Positions 49,181 through 58,242 of a stretch of 64,000 nt of DNA are shown here, piece by piece (position 1 is the stretch's first letter; every line of letters starts with the position of its first letter). Made by a program: the position numbers and the translations under genes. The stretch lies in contig DAIMXP010000001.1 in NCBI GenBank assembly GCA_036734945.1, positions 166,880-230,879 on the forward strand, in the 5' to 3' direction. Source of the DNA: UBA4733 sp036734945 (lineage in GTDB: Bacteria > Chloroflexota > UBA4733). The notes below the pieces were generated by a model that saw nothing but the letters and a program-made list of their open reading frames with translations, ran no database searches and was not told the origin of the DNA.

Positions 49181-50230
49181 TTAGCAACTTATGGGCCGGC
49201 TGTCCATGCCGGCAGCGGCAAGGGCAGCTTCGACGTCCACCAACCAGGCATCTACGTCGGCCAGGGACGACACCTGTTGCGCCCGCTTGCGCAGGCTCTC
49301 CTTGCCGGGGATGCCGCGGGCGTACCAGACGAGGTGCTTACGCAGCGGCAGGAAGGTCTGGCGCTCGTCGCCATGCTCTTCCAGCGCCAGCCGCACGTGT
49401 TCCCAGACCACCGCCGAGAGCGACCAGCGGTCGACATTGGGCAACTTTTCGCCTTTCAGCGCCGCACGCAGGTCAGCGAAAAGCCAGGGGTTGCCCTCCG
49501 CGCCCCGGCCGACCATCACGCCGGCCACGCCGGTCTCCGCCAGCATGCGCTGCGCCCCGGCCACGTCGCGGACGTCGCCGTTGCCGATGACAGGGATCGA
49601 CACCGCCTGACGGGTGGCGGCGATCGCCTCCAGGTTGGCCGTCCCGGTGAAGCGTTGTTCCCGCGTGCGGCCATGGATCGTCAGCATACAGGCGCCGGCC
49701 GCTTGCATCGCCTGCGCCACGTCGGGCGCATTCATGCTGGCGCTGTCCCAGCCGGCGCGCATCTTCACGCTCACGGGCAGCGGTGTGGCGGCGCACATAG
49801 CAGCGACAATCTCGGCACCCAACTGGGGCTCACGCATGAGCGCACTGCCGTGACTGTGCGAGACAACCTGATCGGCGGGGCAACCCATGTTGACGTCAAT
49901 ACCGACGCAGGGCAGATGATCGTAGATCATACGTGCGGCGCCGGCAAAGTCTTTTGGATGCTTGCCGTACAACTGGATCAGGAACGGGCGGTCGCCGTGT
50001 CGAGCGCCGATACTGGCCATCAGCTTCTTCGGCGCCGCCATCAGCCCAGGTGCAGGAGCAAACTCGGAGACGGTGGCCTCGGCGCCGAGGCGGAAGCAAA
50101 GTTCCCGGAAGGCCCAATCGGTCACGCCGTCCATCGGCGCCAGGAAGATCAGCGGCGGACGCAGCCGTGCGGCCCACGGCGGCAAGGGTGGCGCGGCAAC
50201 GACGGCGGGCGCCCCAGCCATAGCGACCAT
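49181..50230 (-). CDS. dus: tRNA-dihydrouridine synthase
   Basis: 349 residues. Flavoenzyme reducing uridines in tRNA D-loops with NADPH. IFLAPMDGVTDWAFRELCF binds FMN; catalytic Cys is in VDVNMGCPADQVV; SVKMRAGWD, LTIHGRTREQRFTG, VIGNGDVRD and GVMVGRGAEGNPWLF are conserved. The exact subfamily (DusB-like or another) is not assigned. ATG 50230 follows the ABC-F stop by 3 nt with GGAGC upstream, so it belongs to one operon with ABC-F, L,D-transpeptidase and the kinase. Confidence 0.94.
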   Translation of the reverse strand: MVAMAGAPAVVAAPPLPPWAARLRPPLIFLAPMDGVTDWAFRELCFRLGAEATVSEFAPAPGLMAAPKKLMASIGARHGDRPFLIQLYGKHPKDFAGAARMIYDHLPCVGIDVNMGCPADQVVSHSHGSALMREPQLGAEIVAAMCAATPLPVSVKMRAGWDSASMNAPDVAQAMQAAGACMLTIHGRTREQRFTGTANLEAIAATRQAVSIPVIGNGDVRDVAGAQRMLAETGVAGVMVGRGAEGNPWLFADLRAALKGEKLPNVDRWSLSAVVWEHVRLALEEHGDERQTFLPLRKHLVWYARGIPGKESLRKRAQQVSSLADVDAWLVDVEAALAAAGMDSRPISC

Positions 50231-50233
50231 TCG

Positions 50234-52168
50234 TTAGCTCCGGGCTCCGACCAGTTCAGCATCCTGAGGCGCTGGGGCCGGCGTCACAACGTGGCTCTGG
50301 CCATCGCGCCGCGCCAGGAGACCGGAGATGCGGGCATCAACCGTCTGATACTCTTCCAGCAGGTCGCCCCAGGCGCCATCTTCCTTGAAGGCTGCCGGGT
50401 CGGCCAGTTGGCGGGAAATACCCTCGCGACGGGCCTCCAGCCGGGCGATATCATGCTCCAATTCCTGCTGATGGGCGTTGACAGCTTCCTGGCGGGCCTG
50501 TTCTTCCTGGTCGATCTGGCGCTCCACCGCCTCGGCGCGGGCCTGCATGTCCAACCAGTCGTCGTAGGTACCGAGCCGGACTACCCCCGGCACGCCGGGC
50601 GCCTCCGTCACCAGCAGCTTGTTGGTCTCCAGTCGCTCCAGGAAGTAGCGGTCATGGCTGGCGACGACGATGGCGCCTTCAAATCCGGAGAGCGCGCCTT
50701 CCAGCGCCTCTTTGGAGGGGATGTCCAGGTGGTTCGTCGGCTCGTCCAACAGCAGCAAGTTGGCCGGAATGAGCAAGAGTTTGGCTAGCGCCAGGCGTGC
50801 TCGCTCGCCGCCGGAGAGCCGACCGACCTGGGTTATCATCATCTCGTTCTTGAAGAGCATGCGCCCCAGCGCCTCGCGGACCTTCTCGTTCGGGATGTTA
50901 GCCGGCGCGTCGGACGCAGCTTCTTCCAGAACAGTGCGGTTGGGGTCCAGCACATCCGCCTGATGCTGGGCAAAATAGGCGACTTTCACCTGCAGACCCA
51001 GGCTGATCGAGCCGCTGTCGGGCTGCTCCACACCGGCCAGCAGGCGCAGGATGGTGGACTTGCCGCTGCCGTTGGGGCCGACCATCGAGATGCGTTCGCC
51101 GCGCTCGATCAGGAACGACAGCGGCGCGATGATGAGCTGGCCATCGTAGCTCTTGGTGATCGCTTTCACCTCCGTCACCACACGCCCGGAGTGGGTGGCC
51201 GGGGGGAAGCGGAAGGTGACCGGCTTGCGGCGCGCCGGCGCCGCCGCCGCTTCGTCGGCAGCTTCCTTCTCCAGTTTGACGAGCATCTTCTCGCGGCTCT
51301 TGACCTGGCTGGCCCAGGCCGCCTGCGCGCCGAAGCGCTGGATGAACTGCCGCTGCTTGGCCAGTTCCACCTCGCGTCGCTTGCCGGACGCTTCCGCCGA
51401 CTTGCGCCGACGCTCGCGCTCTTTGACGTAGGCGGAGTAGTTACCGGTGTACACGGTAAGCCGGCCGCCTTCGACTTCCACAATCTCGTTGGCGACGGCA
51501 TCCAGGAAGGAACGGTCGTGGGAAACGACGACAAGGCCGCCACGATAGACGGCCAACTCGCCCTCCAGCCAGGCCACGGCGCTGAGGTCAAGGTGGTTGG
51601 TCGGCTCGTCGAGCAGGAGGATGTCAGGCGCCATCACCAGCAGTCGCGCCAGGGCCAGCCGGACACGCCAGCCACCGGAGAGTTCCTGCGAGCGGCGCAG
51701 GAAATCGGTCTCTAAGAAACCAAGTCCGGCCAGGACGCGCTTTGCCTCCGCCTCCGTGCGCTCACCCCCGTAGCGTTCGTACTCGTTATTCAGGTCATCC
51801 CGGCGATGGATCAGGGCATCTAACCGGCTATCGCCGATCGGCAAGGTCGCCAACTGCTCGGTGACGGCGGCCAACTGGTTGCGCACGTCTGCCAGTGGCC
51901 CGACGCCGCTTGTCGCTTCGTCGATGATCGTACGGTCGATCTGGCAGGGAGCCTCCTGCGCTAACGTGCCGATGCGCACATTGTTGCGCCGGTCGACACT
52001 GCCGGAATCCGGCGGCCGCTGCCCCTCCAGGATCGACAGCAGCGTCGTCTTACCGGCGCCATTGGGACCGACGAGGCCGATCCGGTCCTTCGCCACGACA
52101 TTGAGGTCAACGCCGGAGAACAGCACACGCCCCGCTATGGCCGCGGTGACCTGATGTAAAGACAACAT
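50234..52168 (-). CDS. ABC-F family ATPase
   Basis: 644 residues from ATG 52168, where the family N-terminus LSLHQVTAAIAGRVLFSGVD begins; longer frames add non-conserved residues. Two ATPase domains without membrane parts: Walker A GPNGAGKTT and GPNGSGKST, signatures LSGGWRVRLALAR and LSGGERARLALAK, Walker B LLLDEPTNHLDL and LLLDEPTNHLDI. The linker carries the charged RERRRKSAEASGKRREVEL region, and the C-terminus is a coiled coil of about 80 residues, Uup/EttA style. Acts on translating ribosomes. The 52169-52328 gap has nothing notable. Confidence 0.93.
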   Translation of the reverse strand: MLSLHQVTAAIAGRVLFSGVDLNVVAKDRIGLVGPNGAGKTTLLSILEGQRPPDSGSVDRRNNVRIGTLAQEAPCQIDRTIIDEATSGVGPLADVRNQLAAVTEQLATLPIGDSRLDALIHRRDDLNNEYERYGGERTEAEAKRVLAGLGFLETDFLRRSQELSGGWRVRLALARLLVMAPDILLLDEPTNHLDLSAVAWLEGELAVYRGGLVVVSHDRSFLDAVANEIVEVEGGRLTVYTGNYSAYVKERERRRKSAEASGKRREVELAKQRQFIQRFGAQAAWASQVKSREKMLVKLEKEAADEAAAAPARRKPVTFRFPPATHSGRVVTEVKAITKSYDGQLIIAPLSFLIERGERISMVGPNGSGKSTILRLLAGVEQPDSGSISLGLQVKVAYFAQHQADVLDPNRTVLEEAASDAPANIPNEKVREALGRMLFKNEMMITQVGRLSGGERARLALAKLLLIPANLLLLDEPTNHLDIPSKEALEGALSGFEGAIVVASHDRYFLERLETNKLLVTEAPGVPGVVRLGTYDDWLDMQARAEAVERQIDQEEQARQEAVNAHQQELEHDIARLEARREGISRQLADPAAFKEDGAWGDLLEEYQTVDARISGLLARRDGQSHVVTPAPAPQDAELVGARS

Positions 52169-52328
52169 CGCTTTGGCCCCTTCCTTTGGTGCAGCGAGGC
52201 ACGCTGCCGCCGGACGGGCCACGCCCCGACGCGGCATTGCCACATCCTGCCGTGGCTCCTGGCCGCACGTCACTCACCTGTATCTGCCGGTAAGTATACC
52301 GTGAGGACGGGGTCGGCGGCGCAGCGAG

Positions 52329-52913
52329 CTAGCGGTGAACCGCACCTGCCAGAGGTGACGCCGCATCCGCAGGCAGCAACTGGAACAGGTCGGCGTAGAA
52401 GGGCCGGATGTACGGCGGCAGGAGGCGGATATCGGCCATGCAGCCGGAGGCCAGGCCGGCGTACATCTCCCAGTCGTTGCCGTCAGCCAGCATGCCGCGC
52501 CAGTAGCCAGTGGGGCTATTGGCGTCTGCCTGTTGGCGAATGCCGTAGACGTAATGGCGTGCCAGCCCGGCCATGGCGGCATAGGCAGGGTCCGTCTCCT
52601 CGCTGAGATGCACCACCGCCACCATCAAGCGCACAGCAGCATCGTCGAGCAGACGACGGTCGTGCCACCAGGCGTGAGCGTGTTCGTGGATGGCGGCCTC
52701 ATACTGAGCGGTGAATAGCTCAACGATGCGCCGGTCCGGGTGCCAATAGCCACCGCCACTGGTTGCTGTGCTGTCGTGAATCTCAAGAGGAATCTCTTTT
52801 TCTAACCAACGTTGGGCCTCAGGTGCAAAGGGAAATTGGGCGAATAGTTCGGCCCGAAAGGTACCGGCCGAGTCGCGCGACTCCGGCACGAATCGATTGA
52901 AAAGGCGATCCAC
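52329..52913 (-). CDS. HExxH-containing protein of unknown function
   Basis: 194 residues from GTG 52913, which has AGAGGAG 8 nt upstream; an ATG frame to 53012 adds a non-protein-like leader. The central AAIHEHAHAWWHDRRLLDDA holds HExxH, a zinc-protease-type motif, with further Glu and His residues after it (LSEETDPAYAAMAGLARHYVYG). No signal peptide or membrane helix. Flanking GNDWEMYAGLASGCMADIRL is also distinctive. I do not recognise the family; metalloprotease activity is inference from the motif. Confidence 0.75.
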   Translation of the reverse strand: MDRLFNRFVPESRDSAGTFRAELFAQFPFAPEAQRWLEKEIPLEIHDSTATSGGGYWHPDRRIVELFTAQYEAAIHEHAHAWWHDRRLLDDAAVRLMVAVVHLSEETDPAYAAMAGLARHYVYGIRQQADANSPTGYWRGMLADGNDWEMYAGLASGCMADIRLLPPYIRPFYADLFQLLPADAASPLAGAVHR

Positions 52914-53087
52914 TGCGATACTCCTCTGCCTCAACACGATGGGAAACACACTCCCGCAATGGTAGTACCTTACTCTTACAGACGTCGGTACACGCCTGCG
53001 CATGGTGTACACTCCTAACCCAGATGGCTGGTAACGTAATATTTACACCATGCCGGGCCGGAGCGTCGGGCCAAGGAGCAAGAGATC

Positions 53088-53495
53088 GTGTTGAGCATCG
53101 ATGTCACGGTTGAGGTTGCTGTCACCAAGCTGGAGGCGCGGATCCTGTTCGACCGCATCCTCTTCGAACCGAACGACGATTTTTCCCTGCGCATTCGCAA
53201 CGTGCTGCGCATCGCCCTGCGGGAGGAACCGGATGACCGTCACAGTCAGACTGCCCCGTTACTGCTGACCAAACGGCAATGCTACCGAATCCTGAACAGC
53301 ATTCGCGACAGTTTCAACAACGAGGTGTCGCGCTCCCTGGCGGATAAGGTGATGGATGCCCTGCTGGAACTGGACACGAAAGCCAGCGTCGACGAATTCC
53401 TGCGCGGCACAACGACAGCAAACGTGGACGCCCGCTTCGACCGCCGCTTCACGGAAGTGCAACGCGAAATGCAGAGCCGTGACGGCGCGGCGTAG
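53088..53495 (+). CDS. Hypothetical protein
   Basis: 135 residues. GTG 53088 has AAGGAG 9 nt upstream. The protein is helical and charged, with EARILFDRILFEPNDDFSLR, LLLTKRQCYRILNSIRDSFN and VSRSLADKVMDALLELDTKA. No membrane segment. I recognise no family. It converges on the 101-residue gene at 53514-53819 with an 18-nt gap. Confidence 0.7.
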   Translation: MLSIDVTVEVAVTKLEARILFDRILFEPNDDFSLRIRNVLRIALREEPDDRHSQTAPLLLTKRQCYRILNSIRDSFNNEVSRSLADKVMDALLELDTKASVDEFLRGTTTANVDARFDRRFTEVQREMQSRDGAA

Positions 53496-53513
53496 CGTCG
53501 CCACGCCGATTGG

Positions 53514-53819
53514 CTAATCGCCCGGCGTTACACCATCGGGTTCTGCGCCCCGCGCCGCCTGCAGGGCTGCCTCGCCGCTCGGAAAGTGTTGCAGGATGCG
53601 GGGCAACAACGAGGAGAAAAGGCGTTCTTTTTCCTCAGTGGTGAGGCCCTGCAACATCCGCTCTACGCTGTGGTCAACGAGGTCTTCGCAGAACTGCATG
53701 CGTTCGCGGCGGGTCATGGCGCGCAGCATATGGTCCAGCGTGTCGTTCATGATGCGCCGGAAGTCGTCTTTGCCCAGCGTCTCGACCACGCCGCGCGCAA
53801 AACGCTCGATTAATGCCAT
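53514..53819 (-). CDS. Small helical protein, unknown
   Basis: 101 residues from ATG 53819 with GAGAGGT 7 nt upstream. Predominantly alpha-helical and amphipathic: ALIERFARGVVETLGKDDFR, MLRAMTRRERMQFCEDLVDH, TTEEKERLFSSLLPRILQHF. The start lies 13 nt after the stop of the upstream 123-residue gene, so they form a pair. No recognisable family. Confidence 0.7.
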   Translation of the reverse strand: MALIERFARGVVETLGKDDFRRIMNDTLDHMLRAMTRRERMQFCEDLVDHSVERMLQGLTTEEKERLFSSLLPRILQHFPSGEAALQAARGAEPDGVTPGD

Positions 53820-53832
53820 CGGCGCACCTCTC

Positions 53833-54204
53833 TCAACCGCTGCCGTGCTTCGGCGCTGCCTGGCGTAGCCGCTCATATTCGGCAGCGTCGATCAGCATCG
53901 CCCCTTCCGCCTGGCGACCGGTTTCGCGACGATTGGCGTCGTAGCGGATAGTGAGGTGCATCATGTTCCGGCACCAGGTGCCGAGCACGTCCTTGTGTAC
54001 CGTGTAGCCCGTGATGCGCTCCTCATCGTCCTCATACTCTTCCAACAGGTCGTTCTGCGGGTTGATGCGCACGCGCAGCGGTTCACCGCACGGCTGCCGC
54101 GGCGTGCCGTTGCAGCGCAGGTGGACGTAGATGCCGCCATCGGGTGGGGCTCGCCGGTCCGAAGCGCCTCTTCCCCTGCCCAAAAGGCGGCTAAAGAGCC
54201 CCAC
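53833..54204 (-). CDS. Conserved-type small protein, unknown
   Basis: 123 residues from GTG 54204 (AGGAATGTGCA upstream). It begins GLFSRLLGRGRG, then GGIYVHLRCNGTPRQPCGEP, LRVRINPQNDLLEEYEDDEE, VLGTWCRNMMHLTIRYDANR and AEGAMLIDAAEYERL. The pattern of strands with a cysteine pair, then RINPxNDL, is familiar from uncharacterised Chloroflexota-type proteins; I know no function. Followed 13 nt later by the helical 101-residue protein. Confidence 0.75.
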   Translation of the reverse strand: MGLFSRLLGRGRGASDRRAPPDGGIYVHLRCNGTPRQPCGEPLRVRINPQNDLLEEYEDDEERITGYTVHKDVLGTWCRNMMHLTIRYDANRRETGRQAEGAMLIDAAEYERLRQAAPKHGSG

Positions 54205-54230
54205 TGCACATTCCTGTCATCGTCGCCATT

Positions 54231-55535
54231 TTAGCCCCCAGCCTTCAGTGCGCCGGTTGCCTGCCCAACGTATTCCAGCTTGCTGATCAGGTTGGCGATC
54301 ACCTCTTCCCAGGTGAATCGCTCGGCGGTCTGGCGCGCCGCCACACGCATGCGTTCGACCAGCGCTGGATGTTCGCGGAGGTAGAGCACGTTGGCGCAGA
54401 TTTCTTCCGGGTCGTCGGTTTCCACTACGACGCAGTTAGACATCGACGACGCATAATCCTCTCCAGACGCCCCGGTGAAGACGAGGCCGCCGGCCGCCAT
54501 TGCCTCCAAGCCCACCAGCCCAAACGGCTCGTGACCGCTGTTCGCCAGCACGGCCTGAGCTGCCGCGAAGATGGCCCTGGACAGCTCTTCGGGCACGAAG
54601 AAGCGCAGGTTATATATGTCGCCCCGGCCGGCCACGGCGGCGAGCGCCTGCAAGCCGGCCTCCGGCGTGCGGTCGCGACAGGTGACATCAACCACGCGTA
54701 GGCCGCGCGAATAGGCATAGGCGAGCACATCGGCGCCATGCGGCTCAATACCGCCGCGCAAGGGGAAGGCCACCCGCTGTCCGCGTTCTCTTAGGCGGGC
54801 TGCCGCCTCCACCGCCATCATCCAACGCTTGTCGGGATCGAAGCGACCAATCTTGAAGAGCAAGAGTGAGCCCGCGTACATATGGCGAAGCCGGGCCACC
54901 AGGTCGCTATCCACCGGACCAAGCAGCCGCGCCGGAATGCCGTTCGGAATGACCAGCGGATTGATACCCAGCCGCCACATGAAGTGCTTCATATAGCGGC
55001 TGACCGTCGTCAGCGTCGCCGTGTAACCGAGCCGGCCCCAGTTGATGCGGTCGAAGCCGAAGATGTTGTTGGCATTCCAGAACAATACGGCGTGCTGGCG
55101 CAGGCCGGCGGCGTGGAGATGGTCGCTCAGCGTCGAGGTAGCGTCGGCTGTCTGCCATTCTTCGGCCAGCACAGCTACCACTCGGCCGGCCGCCGCCGCC
55201 GGCGCTACGATCTCGCGTGTGATGTAGCTGGGCACGCTATGACCAAAGTCGCGCAGTTTGGCGTCCTCGCCGTCGTAGACTCCGCTGGGGTACATTCGGC
55301 TCAGCCACTGGCACCAGCGGTGGTAGATGAGTCGGCCGCCTTCCAACACCTCTTCGCCAGGTAGGTCGGGGTCGCCCACGAAGAAGAGGTGGGTGCGGTA
55401 GCCCTGGCCCGCCAGCGCCTTCGCCAGCTCGGTCACGCGCGTGCCCAGTCCACCGGCCAGCGAGTAGCGGTCGGGTCCCTCGAAGCTGAGGATCACAAAT
55501 TCCGTGCTATCCGGCGTAATCGTGGCCTGCACCAT
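54231..55535 (-). CDS. Glycosyltransferase family 4-like protein
   Basis: 434 residues, GT-B fold. The N-terminal domain has FEGPDRYSLAGGLGTRVTEL, resembling starch synthase-type GT5/GT4 nucleotide-sugar loops, and RTHLFFVGDPDLPGEE. The C-terminal domain has LFKIGRFDPDKRWMMAVEAA and NSGHEPFGLVGLEAMAAGGL, the Ex7E motif that binds the donor. There is no membrane segment. Acceptor and donor are unknown. Its 3' end is 26 nt from the 123-residue gene on the same strand. Confidence 0.9.
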   Translation of the reverse strand: MVQATITPDSTEFVILSFEGPDRYSLAGGLGTRVTELAKALAGQGYRTHLFFVGDPDLPGEEVLEGGRLIYHRWCQWLSRMYPSGVYDGEDAKLRDFGHSVPSYITREIVAPAAAAGRVVAVLAEEWQTADATSTLSDHLHAAGLRQHAVLFWNANNIFGFDRINWGRLGYTATLTTVSRYMKHFMWRLGINPLVIPNGIPARLLGPVDSDLVARLRHMYAGSLLLFKIGRFDPDKRWMMAVEAAARLRERGQRVAFPLRGGIEPHGADVLAYAYSRGLRVVDVTCRDRTPEAGLQALAAVAGRGDIYNLRFFVPEELSRAIFAAAQAVLANSGHEPFGLVGLEAMAAGGLVFTGASGEDYASSMSNCVVVETDDPEEICANVLYLREHPALVERMRVAARQTAERFTWEEVIANLISKLEYVGQATGALKAGG

Positions 55536-55649
55536 AGTTCTCCCTTCCCCCGACCGGCAGTGGCAGCATAGCAGGCTACCAGGCTACCAGCAATGGGAAC
55601 AATATCCCTGGTACCCTAAATTCTGGACGACAACGGTGAAGGAGAAAGC

Positions 55650-57875
55650 GTGAGCGACGATCCCCGCTTGCTTCTGAGCCGGCGACGCGTGCTCGGCCTG
55701 TTTCTGTCGTCCGGGGGCGTCGCCGTCTCTTTGGCGGCGTGTACCAGTTTCTCCCGCGCCGTGGGACGAATCACGAGTAGCGCCGCGGCCACGACGACCG
55801 GGCCATCAACAGCGCCAAGGTCCGGCACGAGCACAACCGCGAGCGAGACCACCACTGGTACCCCCGCTCCCGTTGCCACTCCCGTGAACGTGCCCGGCGC
55901 CGTTGCCGCCGCCTTTCTGGCCGCCTGGAATACCAGCCGCTTTGCCGACATGTACCCCATGATCTCGGCTGATGCTCAGGGCCGGATCACCCTGGATGCC
56001 TTTGTTCAGCGCTACACCGCTATCACGCAGCAAGCGACGATCACGAAGGTCAGCGCCGCGTTGGCGGCAGGGCAACGCTCCGACGCCAACATTCAGCAAT
56101 TCGCCGTGACCTTCGAGACTGTGCTGGTGGGAACCCTGCAGGAGCAGAACACCATCACGCTTGGCGTCGATCCGACTGGTCGAGAGTGGAAGGTGCAGTG
56201 GCTACCGTCGTTGTTTTTCAAGGAGTTGACCGCCGATAACCTGATCCATATGTACCCGCTCGGCACGCCACGAGGGGACATCAAGGACAATGCGGGCAAC
56301 CCGCTGGCGACGGTTGGTCAGGTCACGACTGTGTACCTCGTGCCCGGCGAAATCAAGGATGAAGCGACGATGCTGGCTCAACTCAGCAGGTTGCTGAACA
56401 CGCCGCAGGCCGTGATCAAGCAGCAGTATGCCCAGGCCGAGACCAACGCGCAGGTGCGAGTCAAAACCCTTTCCCTTGCCGCCGCCGCGCCGATCCGGGC
56501 GCAGTTGGCCGCCATCCCGGCGGTGCATGTGCTGGACGAGCCGGCCCGCGTTTACCCGCACGGCGCGCTGGCCGCCCAGACCATCGGCTACATCTCCCAG
56601 GTCAGCCAGACCGACCTGCAAACGCTGGCCGCCCGAGGCTACCGCCCGGGCGACGTGATCGGGCGCGCCGGCATCGAGCAGTGGGGGGAATCCGGTCTCG
56701 CCGGCCAGTGGGGCGGCAAACTCATGGTCATCACGCCCAAGTCCGACCCGGTGACGACGATCGCCCAGCGCGAGCCGAGCAAAGCCGGCAGCATATTCCT
56801 GACCCTTGACCTGGCGTTGCAGCAACGCTGTGAAGCACTGCTCGGTAAGCGCGCCGGCAGCATTGGCGTGATGCGAGTGAGCGACGGCTCCTTGCTGGCG
56901 CTGGCGGGCTATCCAGGGTTCGATCCCAATGCCTTCGTGCTGGGCATCTCCACCGCCGCCTACGCCCAGTTGGTCAACGATCCGCTCAAGCCCTTCCTCA
57001 ACCGCCTGGTGGAGGGCTTCTACCCCACCGGTTCCGTTTTCAAGCCGATCACCATGGCGGCGGCGCTCGACCAGGCCGGCTACAACGAGCAGTCGATGTT
57101 CTACTGTCCCGGCTCCTACACCCTCGGCGACACCACCTGGCACTGCTGGCTGCTCTCCGGCCACGGCCACCTCGGCGTCGTCTCGGCGCTGACGCAATCG
57201 TGCGACGTCTCCTTCTACACCATGGGCCACCAGGAAGACACGACCAAAAGCGATATGCTGCCGAGCGAAGCAAAGGCGTTCGGCCTGGGTAGCTTCCCTC
57301 AGATCGTCGGCCTCGGCTCGCCCAAGGCCACCGGCACGGTGCCGGACCCTACCTGGAAGCAGGCTGCCTACCGCGAGAGCTGGCTGCCGGGCGATGCCGT
57401 CAACCTCAGCATCGGCCAGGGCTACCTGCTGGCCAGTCCGCTGCAGGTGCTGAACTACTATGCGGCCCTGGCGAATGGTGGCACGCTCTGGGCGCCGCGC
57501 ATCATTGACAAGGTCGTCGGCGCGGATGGCCAGGTGCTGAACGCCAACCCGCCAAAGCGGATAGGTACCCTACCGACCAGCCCGGCGGCGCTGCAGCTCA
57601 TCCGCCAGGGGCTGCACGATGTCGTGTCCAGCAGCATCGGCACGGGCTACGCTGCCTTCAAAGGGATGGCAGTATCGGCTGCCGGTAAAACAGGCACCGC
57701 CCAGGCCGGATCGGGACAGCCCCACGCCTGGTTTGCCGCCTACGCGCCGTTCGAGCAGCCGGCGATCGCCGTCGTGGCGATGGCCGAGCACGCCGGCGAA
57801 GGAGCATCGATAACCGCGCCGATGGTGCGCGCCGTAATTGAAGCCTATTTTGGAGAAAAGCACCAAGGTGAATAG
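55650..57875 (+). CDS. Lipoprotein class B PBP with MecA_N/NTF2-like domain
   Basis: 741 residues from GTG 55650 (AAGGAG upstream). Unlike most class B PBPs it begins with a signal peptide ending in lipobox LAAC rather than a plain membrane anchor. An Thr-rich linker follows, then an NTF2-like domain (VAAAFLAAWNTSRFADMYPM to LPSLFFKELTADNLIHMYPL) like the MecA N-terminal extension, a PBP dimer domain and a transpeptidase domain. Active site: Ser in FYPTGSVFKPIT, TQSCDVSFYT (SxD rather than SxN) and AAGKTGTAQAG. Cross-links peptidoglycan; MecA-like relatives often bind beta-lactams weakly, which is not shown here. Confidence 0.92.
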   Translation: MSDDPRLLLSRRRVLGLFLSSGGVAVSLAACTSFSRAVGRITSSAAATTTGPSTAPRSGTSTTASETTTGTPAPVATPVNVPGAVAAAFLAAWNTSRFADMYPMISADAQGRITLDAFVQRYTAITQQATITKVSAALAAGQRSDANIQQFAVTFETVLVGTLQEQNTITLGVDPTGREWKVQWLPSLFFKELTADNLIHMYPLGTPRGDIKDNAGNPLATVGQVTTVYLVPGEIKDEATMLAQLSRLLNTPQAVIKQQYAQAETNAQVRVKTLSLAAAAPIRAQLAAIPAVHVLDEPARVYPHGALAAQTIGYISQVSQTDLQTLAARGYRPGDVIGRAGIEQWGESGLAGQWGGKLMVITPKSDPVTTIAQREPSKAGSIFLTLDLALQQRCEALLGKRAGSIGVMRVSDGSLLALAGYPGFDPNAFVLGISTAAYAQLVNDPLKPFLNRLVEGFYPTGSVFKPITMAAALDQAGYNEQSMFYCPGSYTLGDTTWHCWLLSGHGHLGVVSALTQSCDVSFYTMGHQEDTTKSDMLPSEAKAFGLGSFPQIVGLGSPKATGTVPDPTWKQAAYRESWLPGDAVNLSIGQGYLLASPLQVLNYYAALANGGTLWAPRIIDKVVGADGQVLNANPPKRIGTLPTSPAALQLIRQGLHDVVSSSIGTGYAAFKGMAVSAAGKTGTAQAGSGQPHAWFAAYAPFEQPAIAVVAMAEHAGEGASITAPMVRAVIEAYFGEKHQGE

Positions 57876-58125
57876 ATCGCCCCTGCGTCCGCCCACCACC
57901 CACGCTTCGCCCGCCCTGCTCCTTGGCGACCTGGCAATGATGGCGCTCTGCCTCATCGCCGTCTTCTGGCTGCTGGTCAGCCCGCTTATCCCCATGCTCT
58001 TTTCGGAAGGGGAACTCATCATCTGGACGCTGCTTCTGGGCGCCCCGTTGGGCGTACTCGGCATTTACCTGAATCATCGCGCCGCTGCCAACCCAGGGAA
58101 GCAACCCAGCAAGTCCCGGCGGTAG
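57868..58125 (+). CDS. Small two-helix membrane protein
   Basis: 85 residues from GTG 57868, overlapping the PBP stop by 8 nt, with GGAG upstream. Two membrane helices (LGDLAMMALCLIAVFWLLVS and LIIWTLLLGAPLGVLGIYLN) form a hairpin, and the tail is basic (NPGKQPSKSRR). The coupling suggests a link to the PBP, but I recognise no family. Confidence 0.65.
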   Translation: MNRSPLRPPTTHASPALLLGDLAMMALCLIAVFWLLVSPLIPMLFSEGELIIWTLLLGAPLGVLGIYLNHRAAANPGKQPSKSRR

Positions 58126-58172
58126 CCCCGACCGTTCAGCATCGCCCGCGACGTCTTGCCATTTATTCTTGA

Positions 58173-58201
58173 TTGCGAATACGTCGCAAGTGCGGTATAG
58201 T
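58173..58201 (+). promoter_or_regulatory. Promoter with Nur-like operator upstream of the NiCoT gene
   Basis: TTGCGA (58173-58178) as -35, 17-nt spacer, TATAGT (58196-58201) as -10. The dyad TTGCGA-N5-TCGCAA (58173-58189) covers the -35 and spacer. The TTGCAA-N5-TTGCAA layout is that of Nur boxes described for nickel-responsive Fur-family regulators in actinobacteria. A Fur-family gene lies two genes on. Binding is inference. Confidence 0.6.
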
Positions 58202-58242
58202 CCGCCGGGGCATTCACACACAACGATGGAGGATTCCGCGCG

